This document shows, in pieces, positions 17,413-30,500 of a DNA stretch of 64,000 nt. Source of the DNA: Xenophilus sp. Marseille-Q4582. GTDB lineage: Bacteria > Pseudomonadota > Gammaproteobacteria > Burkholderiales > Burkholderiaceae_C. The stretch is taken from contig NZ_CAKAKO010000006.1 of NCBI RefSeq assembly GCF_916700565.1, positions 310,001 through 374,000 on the forward strand, in the 5' to 3' direction. The translations under genes were made by a program, and so were the position numbers. Below the pieces are notes generated by a model. It was not told where the DNA came from. It did no database searches and saw only the letters and a list, made by a program, of their open reading frames with translations. The first letter of the stretch is position 1, and each line of letters starts with the position of its first letter.

Positions 17413-18122
17413 AACAGCTGCGGCTCGTCGTCGTCCGAGATCTTGTCCACGGGCGGCGGCTCGTCGTTGGCCGCCTTCGTGCGGGGTGCTCGCGGCGGAA
17501 GCGGCGCAGGAAACGTGTCGAGCGGGCCCATCCACTGCTTGAAATACCTCGGCGCCTCGTCGACTGCGCATGTGAGCCAGTCGTCGTAGTCCTCGGGGTG
17601 CAGGATCACGACCATGCGCTTCTCGTCGCCGGGCTTGTGGAAGCGCTGCATGACCGGGTGCCCGTCGGCGTTGACGGTGAGCATGGAGAAACTGAATTCC
17701 TCCTGCTGCGTCTGGGTGTTCTTCCAGCTCTCGTAGATGCCGGCGATGCCCAAAGGCACCTGGCCGGGCTGCTGGATGCCCCAGCGGACGGCCCTGCCCG
17801 TCTCGTAGCTGGGCTCGAAGATGGTCTCGGCCGGCACGATGCACCGCTGGCCCTTCTTCCACGCGGCCCGATAGCTCGGCAGTGTGGCCACCGTCTCCGA
17901 TCGGGCGTTGTAGGTACGGCGGCCGTAGGCCACCTCCTTAGCCCAGTACGGCAGCAAGCCGAACCGACCATCCAGCGCCTCGCGGTGGCCGAGCGCCGAA
18001 AGCCGGATGAACGGCGCCAGCCCTGTCGGAAACGCCACGATGCTGGGCGAATCCTTGTGCAGCACGTCGAAGAACGACAACAGGCGGTCGGCGCGGGTGA
18101 CGGGCTCGTAGTTGCTGCACAT
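17409..18122 (-). CDS. SOS response-associated peptidase (SRAP/HMCES-YedK family)
   Basis: A 237-residue SRAP protein that would crosslink to abasic sites in single-stranded DNA through Cys2 (start MCSNYEP) and so shield them. Family motifs present: TYNARSETV (about 75), RCIVPAETIFEPS (about 96) and RFHKPGDEKRMVVIL with the His near 162. The tail from about 210 is acidic and disordered. Phages carry it probably to protect replicating DNA. It is separated from the giant gene by two very small genes. Confidence 0.92.
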   Translation of the reverse strand: MCSNYEPVTRADRLLSFFDVLHKDSPSIVAFPTGLAPFIRLSALGHREALDGRFGLLPYWAKEVAYGRRTYNARSETVATLPSYRAAWKKGQRCIVPAETIFEPSYETGRAVRWGIQQPGQVPLGIAGIYESWKNTQTQQEEFSFSMLTVNADGHPVMQRFHKPGDEKRMVVILHPEDYDDWLTCAVDEAPRYFKQWMGPLDTFPAPLPPRAPRTKAANDEPPPVDKISDDDEPQLF

Positions 18123-18172
18123 GGGCGGATACTACGCCGCCTCAATTGGACAAACTCCTTTCCTCAAAGGGC

Positions 18173-18298
18173 TCAGTGGCAGTGGCGTACCCCCGTCCGA
18201 CTGTCGACGTGGCAACCTTGCCTGTCAGTGCCGCCAGAGTGAGCCAGCGCCGCCCCGCACGCCATCGCCAGAGCCAAGTAAAGCGCAACCTTCTTCAT
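18173..18298 (-). CDS. YHYH-like small secreted protein
   Basis: A 41-codon gene. Signal peptide MKKVALYLALAMACGAALA is followed by SGGTDRQGCHVDSRTGVRHC and a final His, which matches the YHYH/excalibur-type motif (GGTDxxGCHxDxxTGxxHCH). SD GGAG lies 6 nt before ATG 18298. The mature periplasmic peptide would be about 22 residues with two Cys and three His. It lies between SRAP and a small membrane protein, right after a 30-nt palindrome. The role in a phage is unknown. Confidence 0.65.
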   Translation of the reverse strand: MKKVALYLALAMACGAALAHSGGTDRQGCHVDSRTGVRHCH

Positions 18299-18314
18299 GG
18301 AGTTCTCCAGTAGT

Positions 18315-18344
18315 GAAGACACAACTGTGACAGTTTGTGTCTTC
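18315..18344. repeat. 30-nt near-perfect palindrome before the YHYH gene
   Basis: GAAGACACAACTG-TGA-CAGTTTGTGTCTTC on the plus strand, perfect but for one extra T in the right arm. There is no U-run on either side, so it is not an intrinsic terminator. It sits just upstream of the SD of the YHYH gene and could be an operator or a translation-controlling hairpin. Confidence 0.5.
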
Positions 18345-18379
18345 GATTGGTACGGGGTAACCCCGGCTTCGCAAAAAGG

Positions 18380-18502
18380 CTACTGTCGGCGCAGCCAGGC
18401 CCAGACCCCTACCCCGATGGCCGCCAGTGCCAGCGCGGCGCGCCAGTCGGCCAGCGCCACGGTTGCCAACCCCAGCGCCACGAACGCTCCACTCAATCTC
18501 AT
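18380..18502 (-). CDS. Small membrane protein overlapping the giant gene's stop
   Basis: A 40-codon gene starting at ATG 18502, whose ATGA overlaps the TGA of the giant gene. The product is hydrophobic: AFVALGLATVALA (about 6-18) and ALALAAIGVGVWAWL (about 23-37) with a basic end LRRQ, so one or two membrane helices. The ATGA overlap and a GGAG in the end of the giant gene (CTGCAGGAGAGC) support translation. No function assigned. Confidence 0.55.
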   Translation of the reverse strand: MRLSGAFVALGLATVALADWRAALALAAIGVGVWAWLRRQ

Positions 18503-21500
18503 GACCCGCTCTCCTGCAGCTGCTTGCGCACTTCCGCACGGATCGCCTTCGGCGCTGCCTGTTCGACCCGTGTAGCCTTGTCCGCCCGCATCGCGACGAC
18601 GCGGCGCCGGACGGCCGCCATGTCAATGGTGATGGGAGAGTGGGGATTCCGACGGTTCCACTCGCGCACGGATTCGCGCACCTTCTGCTGCTTGGCGTAG
18701 TCCCGGTCGTAGACAGCCTTGGCCATCTCGTCCGCGAACTCCTGCTTGGCCAGCCTATTTTGCGACACCATGCGCTGGGTCTGGAAGGTCGCCTCTTGGA
18801 CCTTCGACACATCAGTGGGCTGGAACCCGATCATTTTGGTGATGGCTTCCGACAGCGTCGTGTCGACCACCTTGCGCCCGCGGGTGTCCTTGTACTCCCC
18901 GTCGATCATCATTTCGACGCCCTTACGCAGGTTCTCGGCGGCGCGCGGGGCCATCATCTGTGCGCCTTGGAGCGGGCTGCCCTGCAGCGCCTTGTCCGCG
19001 CCCTGGAACATCCGCTGCGCCAGGTCGGCCGAGGGGCCGACGAACTCGGCCACGTCGCGGCTGTAGTCCTCCTTCTTGGTCAGCAGGCCCGTGCCGGGCA
19101 GCAGGTCGCCCATCCCCAGGCGGCCCGCAACGTCGATCGGCACGCCCGGCAGGCCGGACACGCCGCGCTCCACGAACGCGCCCGCGCTCTCGCCCAGTAC
19201 GCTGGCCAAGAACTGCCGGCGCGCCTGCTTCGAACTGAACGAGTAGCCCAGGCGCTGGGCGATCCCGTCCAGAAGATCCTCGGCGTCCTCCACGAACGGC
19301 AGGCCGCCGGCCCCACCCATCAGGAACAGCATCGCCAGCATGAACGCCGCCGCGCGCTTGCCCTCGGGCCCGCCGCGCGTGGCCAGCCGGTGCAGCAGCT
19401 CCGTGTAGCTGATGCTGTACTGCTTGAAGGTGAAGGCCAGTGCGCCCACCGGGCCGCGTGCCCACTGCGGCTTGTTGCCCTTGTTGTAGACGAATTGCGT
19501 GTCGGCGATCGCCTTCTCTGCGAACTGTGCCGGCTCGGCGATTCCGCTCGCAACGGCCGTGCGGTAGGCCGCGATGAAGGTGACCCGCCGGTTGAACTGC
19601 TCGGCCAGGCTGAACGGTTTGCCCCACGCCAGCGCCAGCTTGCTCAGCGCATTGGACGCTGCGGCCCGGGCGTTGCCGGTCGTGGTCCCATCGCCGGATT
19701 TCAGCGCAGCCTGCCCGCGCGCCTGCGCCAGCAGCTGGTGCACCTCCTGCGGCGCAACGATGCCTTCGCCTTCTGCCTTCTTCAGCGCCGCGTCCAGCTT
19801 CGCGTCCCCGGTGCTCGCGCGCATCACGTCGCGCAGCGCGTCTTTCATCTGGGTGGCCGCGCCACGCACGCCGGCCCACTGGGACAGGTAGGGCATGGTG
19901 ACTGCGAAGGGCTGGGTCATGTTGACCATGGCCGATGCCAGCGAGCCGCCCAGGTATTGCGTGAACAGCAGGCCGCGCAGCGCCTGCGCCTCCTCCTGCG
20001 GGTTGCGCACGTAGTCGGTGAGCCGCACGGCCATGTCTTTCAGCTGACCGTCGCTCTTCGGGATGTCATTGGTCGCCCGGGTGATCTCGCCCTGGTGCAG
20101 GTTCTGCGACGACAGCCGCGCGTTCGAGTAGACGAAGCCAGCCAGCACGCGGCCGGCGTCCTCGCTGAACCCGGCGATGCCCTTGCGCTGGATCAGCCGC
20201 TTCATCGCGCTGCGGTTCGACTTGGCCAGCTTCAGGTACTGCTGGAACATCTGGTGCTGGGCGTCGTCGCCCTCGGCCTCCAGGCCCACCATCTCGCCAA
20301 ACAGTTCCAGCGTCTCCGGCGTGATCCCGTTGAAGAGCTTGTAGGACTGCTCGGAGTTCGTGCCCATCGTCACCGTCGCGCCCGGGAAGTTCTGGCGCAT
20401 GCGGCGCGCCATAGCTCCACGCTCCAGCCGGCCTTCGAACATCCCGAAGTACACACGCTCGCCGTTGGCGTCCACCACGTCGAGCGTGTAGGAGCCGAAG
20501 CGAGACAGCGGGGCGTAGCCGCGCCGCACCAAGTCGTTGATCCGATCGCCCTTCTCGATGATCTTGTTCGCGGTGTCCAGCAGCACGTCGCGCCGCTGCG
20601 GCTGGTCGTCGGCCATGCGATGCAGGTGATCTCGCAGGATCTCGGCTGCGTCGTAGGCGCTGGCGGCGTCCATGACCATGTCGCGCAGCTCGGCCACATC
20701 CTTGCCACCGAAGCGCAGCATCTCGGCCTGGCCCAGGCGGTTCAGGCTCTTGTCGGCCGCCGCGCGAAACTCGCGGTACAGGCTGATGTGGTGCGGTGTC
20801 GCGCCGAATTCCTGGCGCAGCTCGGCATCGGTGAACACCACGCCGGCCTGCAGGAATTCGGCTTCGAAACGGTTGCGTACCGCGCCCTCGTAGACGTCCA
20901 GCTTAGAAGCCTGCCAGCGCTGCAGCTGCTCAGGCGTCACGCGGCGCCGGCGCAGCAGCATCTGCGCCTTGTCTTGGGTCGACAGTTGCGCGTAGCGCGC
21001 CTCCAAGTCCGCCAGTTTGGTGAGCTTGCCGCTCTCGTCGCGTGCCCAGATCAGCGTGCCCTCGAACACTGGGCGGCTCAGTGCCTTGGTGTCCTCAGCC
21101 GACAGCGCCGTCTTTTTCAGGTCAGCGATGCTGTCGAGCTTGGGCAGGATGCGCGGCGCCAGGTCGGCGGCCTCGGTGGCGTAAAAGCTCACGTCCTGCA
21201 GGAAGTCCTGCACGGCGTCGTACACCCGCTTGAACGCCGGCGCGCGCTGCGCCAGATCGTGCATGGTGCCGACGGACTTGTGCCACCAGGAAACAACCCC
21301 GGGGGAGCGAAACAGGTCATTGACCGCGTCCTGCGCCTTGGCGCGGAAGTCGCGGGGATCGTTCAGGCCGGCAGTGCGCTCTGTTCCTGCTCGATCAGCT
21401 GCTGCAGCAGAGCGGGAATAGAAAATCCGGCCGGAGCGGTCAGGGGAACTGAGTTGGGGTGCATTTGCGAGTAGCCCACCCAGTAGTGCAGCGGGTCGCC

Positions 21501-24500
21501 CGTCCTGGCCTCGGCTTCCGCCGCTTCCTTCGCGAAGAAGGGCTCGGAAGACAGCTGTGCGCGCCACAGTTCGCCAACCAGCCTGTGCCGCTTGCGCAGA
21601 GCGGCTTCGAGTGGATCGTTCTCGCGCGCCGTTCCCACCAAGCTGTCCAAGCGAGACTGCAGCTCCAGTGTCCGAGCGGTGGAAACGTCCATTGGCGAGG
21701 TCGAAAGTGATGTTGCGCGAGGCGGGGAAGGCATTATCCATAGCCGCCACCGACGCAGCAATCATGCGCCTCACGTTGCCAACGTGGTCACCGTAGATCC
21801 AGGTCAGCGGCGGCACTCCCTCGCCGCCGCGGATTTGGTCGGGGTGTGGGGCCAGGTGCGCCGTGGTGCCGAACTTCAGCGCGCTGGAGATCATCTGCTC
21901 CAGCCGGCGGCGCAGCGCAACCGTGCTCAGGCCCGCCGGATCGCCGATGAAGATGCGGCCCGTGTTGTGCGCGAAAGCCGCAGCCATCTGGTAGACCTCG
22001 GCGCCGTACTGGCCCTCGCTCATCAACGACACATCGATCCACACGTCGCCCGTCGGCTCAACATCTTCCGGGTTCAGCCCTGGTCGCTGCGTGACCTGGC
22101 CCGACATGTCCCCGTCCACCACGTCGTAGCCGTAGAGCTGGGGGCCGTAGGGATTGGGCGCGCGGACCATCAGCCGGGCCGTCATGCCGTCCGGCGCGGT
22201 GATCTGGTAGTCCGTGCGGCCGGCGAACGCTGGCATCTTGCGCACCTTGAAGGCTGGGTTCACCTCGGCGACGATCTCCTCCAGCGTCGTCCCTGCCGGC
22301 TTGGGCAGCGCGAAGAAGTCGTCCACCTCGGCCAGCGCGCGCAGCGCGCCCGCTTCGCCGTCTTCCGCCATGCTGAATGCTGGCACGCCCCCGCGCGGTC
22401 CGCCGCCTGGGCCGCCGCGCTGCACGAACCGCCGCGCCGGCAGGATGAAGTTGCGCACGATCTCTTCATCGGTCATGCGCATGCCGCGCAAGGCCGGCAC
22501 ACGCTCGCGCAGCCAGGTGCGCACTGCCGCAATTGCCCGCTTCACAAAGCCCAGTTCCGGCGCGGTCTGCGCCATCTCGGCCAGCACCTCTTCCGCGGCC
22601 ATCAGTCGCTGAGCATCGTTGTCCATGTCCAGGCCGTACTGACGTGCCTTCGCGGCCACCTCGCCGCGCCGAACGGTGGCCAGCTGCGCAAGGATGGCCT
22701 GCAGGTCCGCGCCGAAGACGTGGCGCAGGCCGTAGTGCCCCAGAACCTCATGGAACAGCACCCGCGTCACGTCCTCGGTGCTGTTCATCTGGTCGGCCAC
22801 GATGAACACCTCGCCACGGTAGAAGAAGCCTTCCGGCTCCCCCTCTGCGCCCTGGGCCTTCTGCCCCTCGTTGTGCGCGCGGACGCGCTCGGGCACTTTG
22901 GGGTCGGACATCGAAGCCACGACCGTGATCTTGGGCGCGTTGGCCCAGTCCTTCACCAGCGACTGGACGGCCTTCGCCACCTGCTCGACGCCGATGCCGG
23001 CGCCCGCGCCGCGGCTGAATGCCGGGTCAGTACCAGCTGCTGCATCCTTCGCGCCCTTCCCAGCCAGGCGCGCCAGCACCGCCTTGTGCTTGCCCCGGGC
23101 GTCCTCCAGCTTCGCCATGTCGGGCCAATCGCCGGCCGCCTCGGTTTTGTCCAGGTCAGCCTGCTCCTTCTGGGCGCGCTGGAGGCGTGCGCTCAGGTAG
23201 CTGTGCTCCGACACCAGGCCGTTCAGCATTGCGTCCACCCAGCGGACCACGGTGGCCGGCGCCTGCATGGAGTCGAGGATCTCGCCATCGCGCGACGCGA
23301 CGACCTTGCCGCTCTGCGACAGCGTCACTTCCAGGCGATTCGAGCCATCGCGGCCCACATTGCCCTCCGCCGTCACCTCGAAGCCGCCGATGGTTCCCAG
23401 CGGCTTCTGCGTCTGGTCGGCGATCGCGTCGACAACCGGCTGTCGGATGGCGGTCTGAATGCGAGCACGGCGGCGGTACTCCTCGCCGCCCACAGTCCAG
23501 ACGATCGGGTCCACGTCGCCGCGCAGGTCGGAGAAGGCCTCCGCCATGGGCGCGCGCGCCGTGTAGCGCTCCCCGTCGATCGTTACATCGATGGGAGCGG
23601 CCCGCTCAACCTCCTTGCCGTCCTTGTCCTGCGTCGTGACCTTGCGGGAATCGATTTCGTGCAGGTAGGTCTGAGCCTCGCGCCAGTTCGTGAACTCGCG
23701 GCCATCGATCGTTGCGCTGAAAGCCTCCAGGCGTTCCTGGGCGTCCTGCTGGTACTGGCGAACTTGCTCAACGAGCGGCGCGGCGGCCTCGATCTCCGCC
23801 GGCAGGCGCTGCAGCACTTCGGCGGCGCGTCGGCGGCGCGATTCCAGTTCGTTGCGGCTGGCATCGAAAGCGCGCTTGCGCTGCTCGAGCTTCTTCACGT
23901 CCGTGCGCAGCTGGATCTCGTGCAGCAGGTCGATGTTGCCCGTCGCTGCGGCCTGCATCTCGCCGGCCGACAGTTCCAGATCCTCGAAGGCGTTGTCCAC
24001 CTCGCGGCCCACCTTGCGGGCACGAAGCTGGTTGATCATCTTGAGCTTCGTCTCCTGGACCTGCCACATGCGCATGTCCAGCGTGTCCTTGGTGACGTAG
24101 GCAAGCACCTCGACCTCAAAGTCGGGCAGCGCGGCCGGGCCGTGCGCCAGGACGTTGCCCTGCCGGATGATGCGGCCCTCGCGCTGCTCCACATCCGACG
24201 GCTTCCATGGCACGTCCAGGTGGTGCAGCGCCACTAGGCGCTCCTGCACGTTGGTGCCGGCGCCCATCTTCGGGGTGGAGCCCATCACCACGCGGATGTC
24301 GCCCGCGTTGACCTTGCGGAACAGCGCGGCCTTCTGTTCGTCGGTGTTGAAGTCGTGGATGAAGGCGATTTCTTCGGCGGGCACGCCCTTTTCGATGAGC
24401 GCCGCCCGCAGGTCGTCGTACACGCTGAACCCACGCTCGGCCGCGCGCACCGCATCCAGCCAGTCGGCGCCCTTGGCGTCCATCTCCTGCTGTGCCGCCT

Positions 24501-27500
24501 CGGCGTCTTCCGCGATCGCCTGCGCCGCCTCGTTGCCGAGAGTTGCGCTGGCCAGGATGTCCTCGCTGGCCGCCGTGATGCGGCCCTGCAGCGCCTCGTA
24601 CTCCTTGAGCTCGGCCTTGGCGTGCTTCACGGGCGTGCCCAGATCGGAGAACACCAACTGCGTGCCCTTGACGTGGGCAAACCGCTGGTAGCGCGCCACG
24701 ATTTCATCGCTGGCACGGTCGATGCGTCCGCCGGGCTCGCGCTCGATCGCCTTCGGGTCCACCAGTCGGATGTCCATCGCCGCCTTGCGGCCGTCGCCCA
24801 TGATGACCAGCACGTTGTCCTCGCCCTTCTTCGGCGGGCCCTTCCTGGCCTCCAGCACCTGGGCGCGGCGCGCGAGGTCTTCCATGTAGGCTTCCTGCGC
24901 CGGCGTCTTCTCCAGCGACACGGGCGTGCGGCGGTCGCCTTTCAGGCGCGGCAGCGGGAAGGTCGCGCCGTCGTTCTCCTCGGCATACGCCGCCTTGATG
25001 TCGTCCATGGTCACCGTGTCGCAGACCTGGTCGAACATCTTGAGCAGCTCGGGCGTGTTGACGAAGTTCGCCATCCGCGACGAGGCCTTGAATCCGTCGC
25101 CGCTGGGCTTCTGCATCCACACCTGATCGACGCTGGCGAAGGTGTTGGCCCAGGCGTCGAACGACTCGAACCCCAGCTCGCGCATCTGGGTCGGCATCAG
25201 GTACCGCATCATGTGGTACATCTCGGCCAACGAGTTGGACACCGGCGTGCCGGTGGCCGCCACGAAGCCCTGGTCGCGGCCGTTCTTTGCGAAGATCTGG
25301 TTGATCTTCACCAGCATGTCGTAGGCACGCTGGCTGCCCTGGCTGTCGCCCAGGCCCTGCACGTTCTGCATCTTCGTGCTGAACATCAGGTTCTTGAACA
25401 GGTGGAACTCGTCCACGAAGAGCTGGTCGACGCCGATCTGCTCGAAGTCCAGCAGGTCATCCATCGGCTTGTCGCGCAGCGCCTTGATGCGGTTCTCCAG
25501 CCGCTCTTTCAGGCCCTCCAGCTGCTTGACCGTGCGCTTCTTCTGGCCCGCATCGCCCGTGCCGCCGCCCACCTGCTCGATGGTGCGGGTGATCTTTGCA
25601 ATCTCCTGGCGATTGAACGCGGCCTCGAACTCGGGCGCCGGCTTGATGAAGCCGAACGACGAGTGGGCGATGACCACGGCGTCCCAGTCGCCGGTGGCGA
25701 TCTTGGCCAGGAAGCGGCGGCGGTTCGCCCGCTCAAAGTCCTTCTTGGTGGCGGTCAGGATGTTCGCGCCGGGGTACAGGCGGTAGAAGTCAGCCGCCCA
25801 CTGTTTCACCAAGTGATTCGGGACGGCAACCATCGGCTTGCGCGCCAGACCGGTGCGCTTCAACTCCATCGCGCTGGCCACCACGGTGAAGGTCTTGCCG
25901 GCCCCGACGACGTGGTCGTAGAGCACAGTCCGGTCCTGCACCGTGCGGGCGATGGCGTTGCGCTGGTGGCGGCGGAACTTGATGATCTCGTCCGGCACCT
26001 TGCCGGGGAAGTCCATCAGGCTGCCGTCGTACACCCGGGTCACATAGTTGTTGTTCGTGTCGTTGTAAGCACGCACCAACATTTCGGAGCGGTCGCTGTC
26101 CGCGAAAAGCCAGTCGCTGAACTTCTCCTTGATCTCCTGCGCCTTGTTGTTCGCCTGCTCGGTGGCCTCGGCGTTGACGTGTGTCTTTCCCTCAGAATCC
26201 TTGTAGGTGACCTTGATGGGGCGGTTGTTCAGCAACGCGGCCAGCAGCGCCTCGCCGTCTACAGCGGCAGTACCGAAGGTGGAGGTGAACGCCACGTTGT
26301 TGCCCGGCTTCACGCTTACCTGGAAGCTGCTGTTCAGCGGCACGTACGTGATCCGGGCCTCGGTGCCGTCGCCGAACAACTGGCTCGCGAAGTCCTCGTA
26401 CACCTTCGTGGGCACCCACGGCGAACCCACGCGGGCGACGATCTGGTCGGCGCCGACATCCTCCGGCTGGACCTCTTCGAGGGCGCGGATGTTAGCCATG
26501 ACGCCAGCCGCGCGGGCCTGGGCGAGCTTTGCGCGCACGTTACCCGAGAGGTAGGCGTCGCGCAGCACGTACTCATCGGTGGCGGGGTCGCGGAACAGGG
26601 CGGGCTTGTCGCCGCTGGCCAGTTCGCGCAGCACATCGTCGGGGTCGCGGCCCAGCAGCTTGCCGATGTACGAGGCGTCGAGCTTGCCGCGCTCGGCCAT
26701 CGAAACGGCCAGCGCATCGGCCGGCGAGTCGACCTTGCGCACGGGCTTGCGCGCAGCCACCACGCGGCGATCAAAGATAGGCGCCTTCTTCGCGCTGCTC
26801 TTCGTGGGCTTGATGCCCTGTCGCTTCGCTGCGGCGGGTCCGACGCCCGGCGTGTAGCCGTGCTCCAGTGAGGCCAGCAGGGGGTAATCGGGGTCGTCCT
26901 CGAACACCCGCAGGGTGCTCGGGTCGTTGATGAGCCCGTGCTCCTTTCGGTAGCCGTCGTACTGCTCGTTGAGCCGTGCACGCAGTTGGCCCATGCCCTT
27001 GTCGTCGTCGGCCATCTCTGCCGCGATCAGCCCGCGCAACGTGGCGCGCATGGAGGACAGCGCTTTGATGCGCGCGAAGCCGGTGTCGCCGAGCGTCGTC
27101 TTCTCGGTCCACTGGGTGGCCGGCGTGATCTCCTGCGCCCGCGCCTCGCCGCCCAGGTCGGGCAGGCGCTGCATCAGCTTGCCGTCCTCGGCTGTGTAGT
27201 AGCCGCCCTCCTGCACCGTCGGATTGCGCAGCGCCACGATGGCCGCCTGCTGCTGGCCCGTGCTTGCAGTGTCGGCGATTGATGTGTAGACGCCCTCCGG
27301 CAGTCGCTGGACCGCTTCGCGGAGCAGCGCAGCCGTATCCTGCCCCTCGCGGGCCACCAGCGCAGGCATGTCGCCCCGGTACATGGTCCCGTAGGCGCCG
27401 AACTCGCCCAGCATCATGTCCGGGTTGTCGATGAAGTACTGGTTGAGGGCCACCTCGCGGCCCTTCGCATCCGTGTGGGTGCCGACGTTCAGCCACCTCT

Positions 27501-30500
27501 TGGCGTCCTGCTTCGCGGCTCGGCCGCCGATCTCGCCGTCGGGGCGCTTCTGCAGGAAGATGATGTCCGTCGTCACTTCGGTGCCGGCGTTCTTGGAGAA
27601 GGCGTTGTTCGGCAGCCGGATGGCGCCCAGGAACACCGTGCGGTCAGCGATGTAGCGCCGCGCGGCGTCCGCCTTGGCGTCGAGGAAGCTGTTCGTCACC
27701 ACCTGCGCCAGCACGCCGCCCTCGCGCAGCATGTCCACCGCCTTGGCGAAGAAGTAGTTGTGCAGGCTCAGGCCGGACAGGTGCTTCCGGCCGCTCGTGT
27801 CCGTCTGCGGGTCGCTGGCGAACGGCGGGTTTCCCACCGCGGCGTCGAAGTAGGCGTCGGTGCCCTTGAACTCGGTGAAGTCCGCGCGCTGAACGTTCTG
27901 CTTGGGGTACAGCTGGCGCGCGATGGTGCTGGAAAGGCGGTCCCGCTCGATGGCGGTGAACCGCGTGGCGCTGCGCATGTCGGCCGGCATCAAGCCCAGG
28001 AAGTTGCCCACGCCGGCGCCGGCCTCGAGGATCTTGCCGCCGGCGAAACCGAAGCGGCGCAGCGCGGCGTAGATGCCGTCCACGATCACCTCGCGGCTCG
28101 TGTAGTGGGCGTAGCGCGTGGAGCGGGCCGCGTCGGCGTATTCCTCAGGCGTGAGCAGTTCCTTGAGCTCGGCGTGCTCCCGTGCCCAGTCGGCATTGTT
28201 CGCGTCGAAGGCTTGCGCCAGGCCGCCCCAGCCGACGTAGCGCGCCAGGGTGCGCTGCTCTTCCGGCGTGGCCCAGCGGTCGGGGTCGGCGTCGAACGCC
28301 TTGGCCAGGCGGATCGCCGCCAGGTTGTTCTTGAACTTGGTCTTCTGCCCGCCCTCGCCGAGTGCGAAGTCGGCGTCGATGGTGAAGTCGGTCGCCTGCG
28401 GCGCAGGGATGACGGGCGCATTCGGGGCCGGATTGGGCCCACCCTCGGGGATCAGTCCTTGCTGTTGGGGTCGAAGTCCGACAGCCCCTGCATCAGGTCG
28501 GCGTGCGCGCGGAACCCGGCGCTCTTTCGCATCCGCGGCGTCTGCGCGGGCTCCTCCGGCAGGAACAGGTACTGCTCGCGCACTTGCTCCCACGCTTCCT
28601 GCCAGGTCGCCCCCTGCGTCGTCAGCGCTCGCACGCCCGCGCTGGTCGCCTCCGCGGCCTCCGTCAGCGCCTTGTCCAGCGCTCCGGCCTTCTCCAGCCG
28701 GGCGTACATCTTCGGCAGGTGCTCCTTCCAGTGGGCGCGCGCCTGCGCGATCCAGTTGGCGTGCTGCATCATTGCTCTCCTTCGATTCGGCCTGAGTATC
28801 CGCCGGCTCAGCTTCCGAGGGTTGTTCTTCGACTGCGACGGCCTCGTGCCGCTCGATCTCCGACTTCTCCTCCACGTCGATGACCGCGCGCTTGGTGTCC
28901 GCGCCCTGCTTGCCGCCGGCCATGGCGATGTAGGCGCCTTGCAGGTGGTCCAGTGTCAGCGCCTCGGCCGCATCATCGCCCAGGTGCTGGCGGATCTGGT
29001 CCAGGGCGAACTTCGCCGAGTCCTTGAACTTGTGGTAGCCCAGGCGAAAAGCCGCGTCCAGCACGCGCGTGAGCACGGGCAGCAGCTTCTGCTCCTGCTC
29101 CGGCACGATGTTCATGCGGGTGGACTTGCCCAGGATGTCGCCCAGGTCGGCCAGCGCGTTCATCAAGTCAGCTTTGGCGCGGGTTTCTTCGGCGCTGGGC
29201 TTCTTCTTGGTGGCAGGCTTCTTGGCCGGCATCAGCGCCTGCACCGCCTCGGCTGCGGAAGGGAACAGGTCGGCGAACTCGGCGAATGCCTGCGCATCCT
29301 TGTCGGCCACCGCCTTGACGGCCGCGTCCTCGGCGTCGAAGCGCTTGGTGCGCATCACGCGCAGCGTCGTCTCCGCTGCCGTCACCTTGAGTTGGGCGGC
29401 CTTCTTCTCATCCAGGGTCAGGCCGTCGGCCGCTGCGGCTGTGCGCAGGCGCTTCACGCGCGCCTGCTGCTTTTCCATGTCGGCGGTCAGGGCCGCGTCC
29501 ACGGCAGGCGGAACGCTCACCGTGCCAGGCTTGGCCTGCGGCTGGTCGGCCTTGGCCTCGTAGCTGCGCATCTCGGCGTCCAGCTCGTCGTTCTGCCCAG
29601 ACTCGGCCAACTCCTGGGCCGTCATGAATTCCGGCTTCAGTTCGCCGCGCACGATCTGGATGCCTTCGCGCGTCGGGCGCGTGCTCACCGTCTCGCTGAT
29701 GCGCACGCCGTCCTTCGCGTACCAGCGCACGCCGCGCGCGTCCTGGCGGATCATCACGCCGTCGGCGCGCCGCCCGACGATGGTGTTGCCGTCCTTGTCG
29801 GGTGCCGGCGCTGCTGGCGCTTCCTTCGCTGGGGCTGAGGCGACATCCGGCCGGCGCAGGTTGCTGATGAGCACGTCCAGCTTCTTGCCGTCCGCCCCCA
29901 CCACCCGCGCCATGTCCACCATGCCGATGCCCTTCATGGCCCGGCGGAAGACCGCCTCGATGGTGCTGCGGCCGATGGTGCGGCCCTCCACATCCACCGC
30001 GTCGCCCGGCTGGAAGCCCTCCAGCTCGGCCATGGCCCCACTGTTGTCCGGGTCGGGCTTGCCGGTATGCAGCGAGGTGACGGGCTCAACGACCGCCGCC
30101 GGCGGGGCGCTGGATTCGGCGGGCGCCGCGGCCGGCTCCGCATTGGCTTGTGCCGCGGTCGACGATTGGGGCGGATTTGGGCCTGATTCGGGCTCGCTGT
30201 TGGCGGGCGCTTCGCTTGTAGGCCGCGCCGGCTCTTGCGTCACCTGCTGCGCATTGGTGCTCGGATTGGTCGACGATTGGGGTTCATTGGCTGGCGCGTG
30301 CGCCATCTCCACCGGCCCGGCCGTCAGTTCGCGGGCGCTCGGCTCGGTGCCATGCGTGCGCGGCCGGCTGCCCGCAACCTCGCGCCAGCCGTCGCCATCG
30401 CGCTCCACCGCCTGCACCTGCACGGACCAGCGGCCCTCGGCATCTGGCGGGGTGAACGCCAATACCCGGTCATGCCCGCCGCCGTAGCTGCGCACGATGT

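Noticed and set aside
18640-24237. Very long rightward frames opposite the giant gene (about 880-940 codons).
   Set aside because: They mirror the giant gene's codons and have no natural domains.
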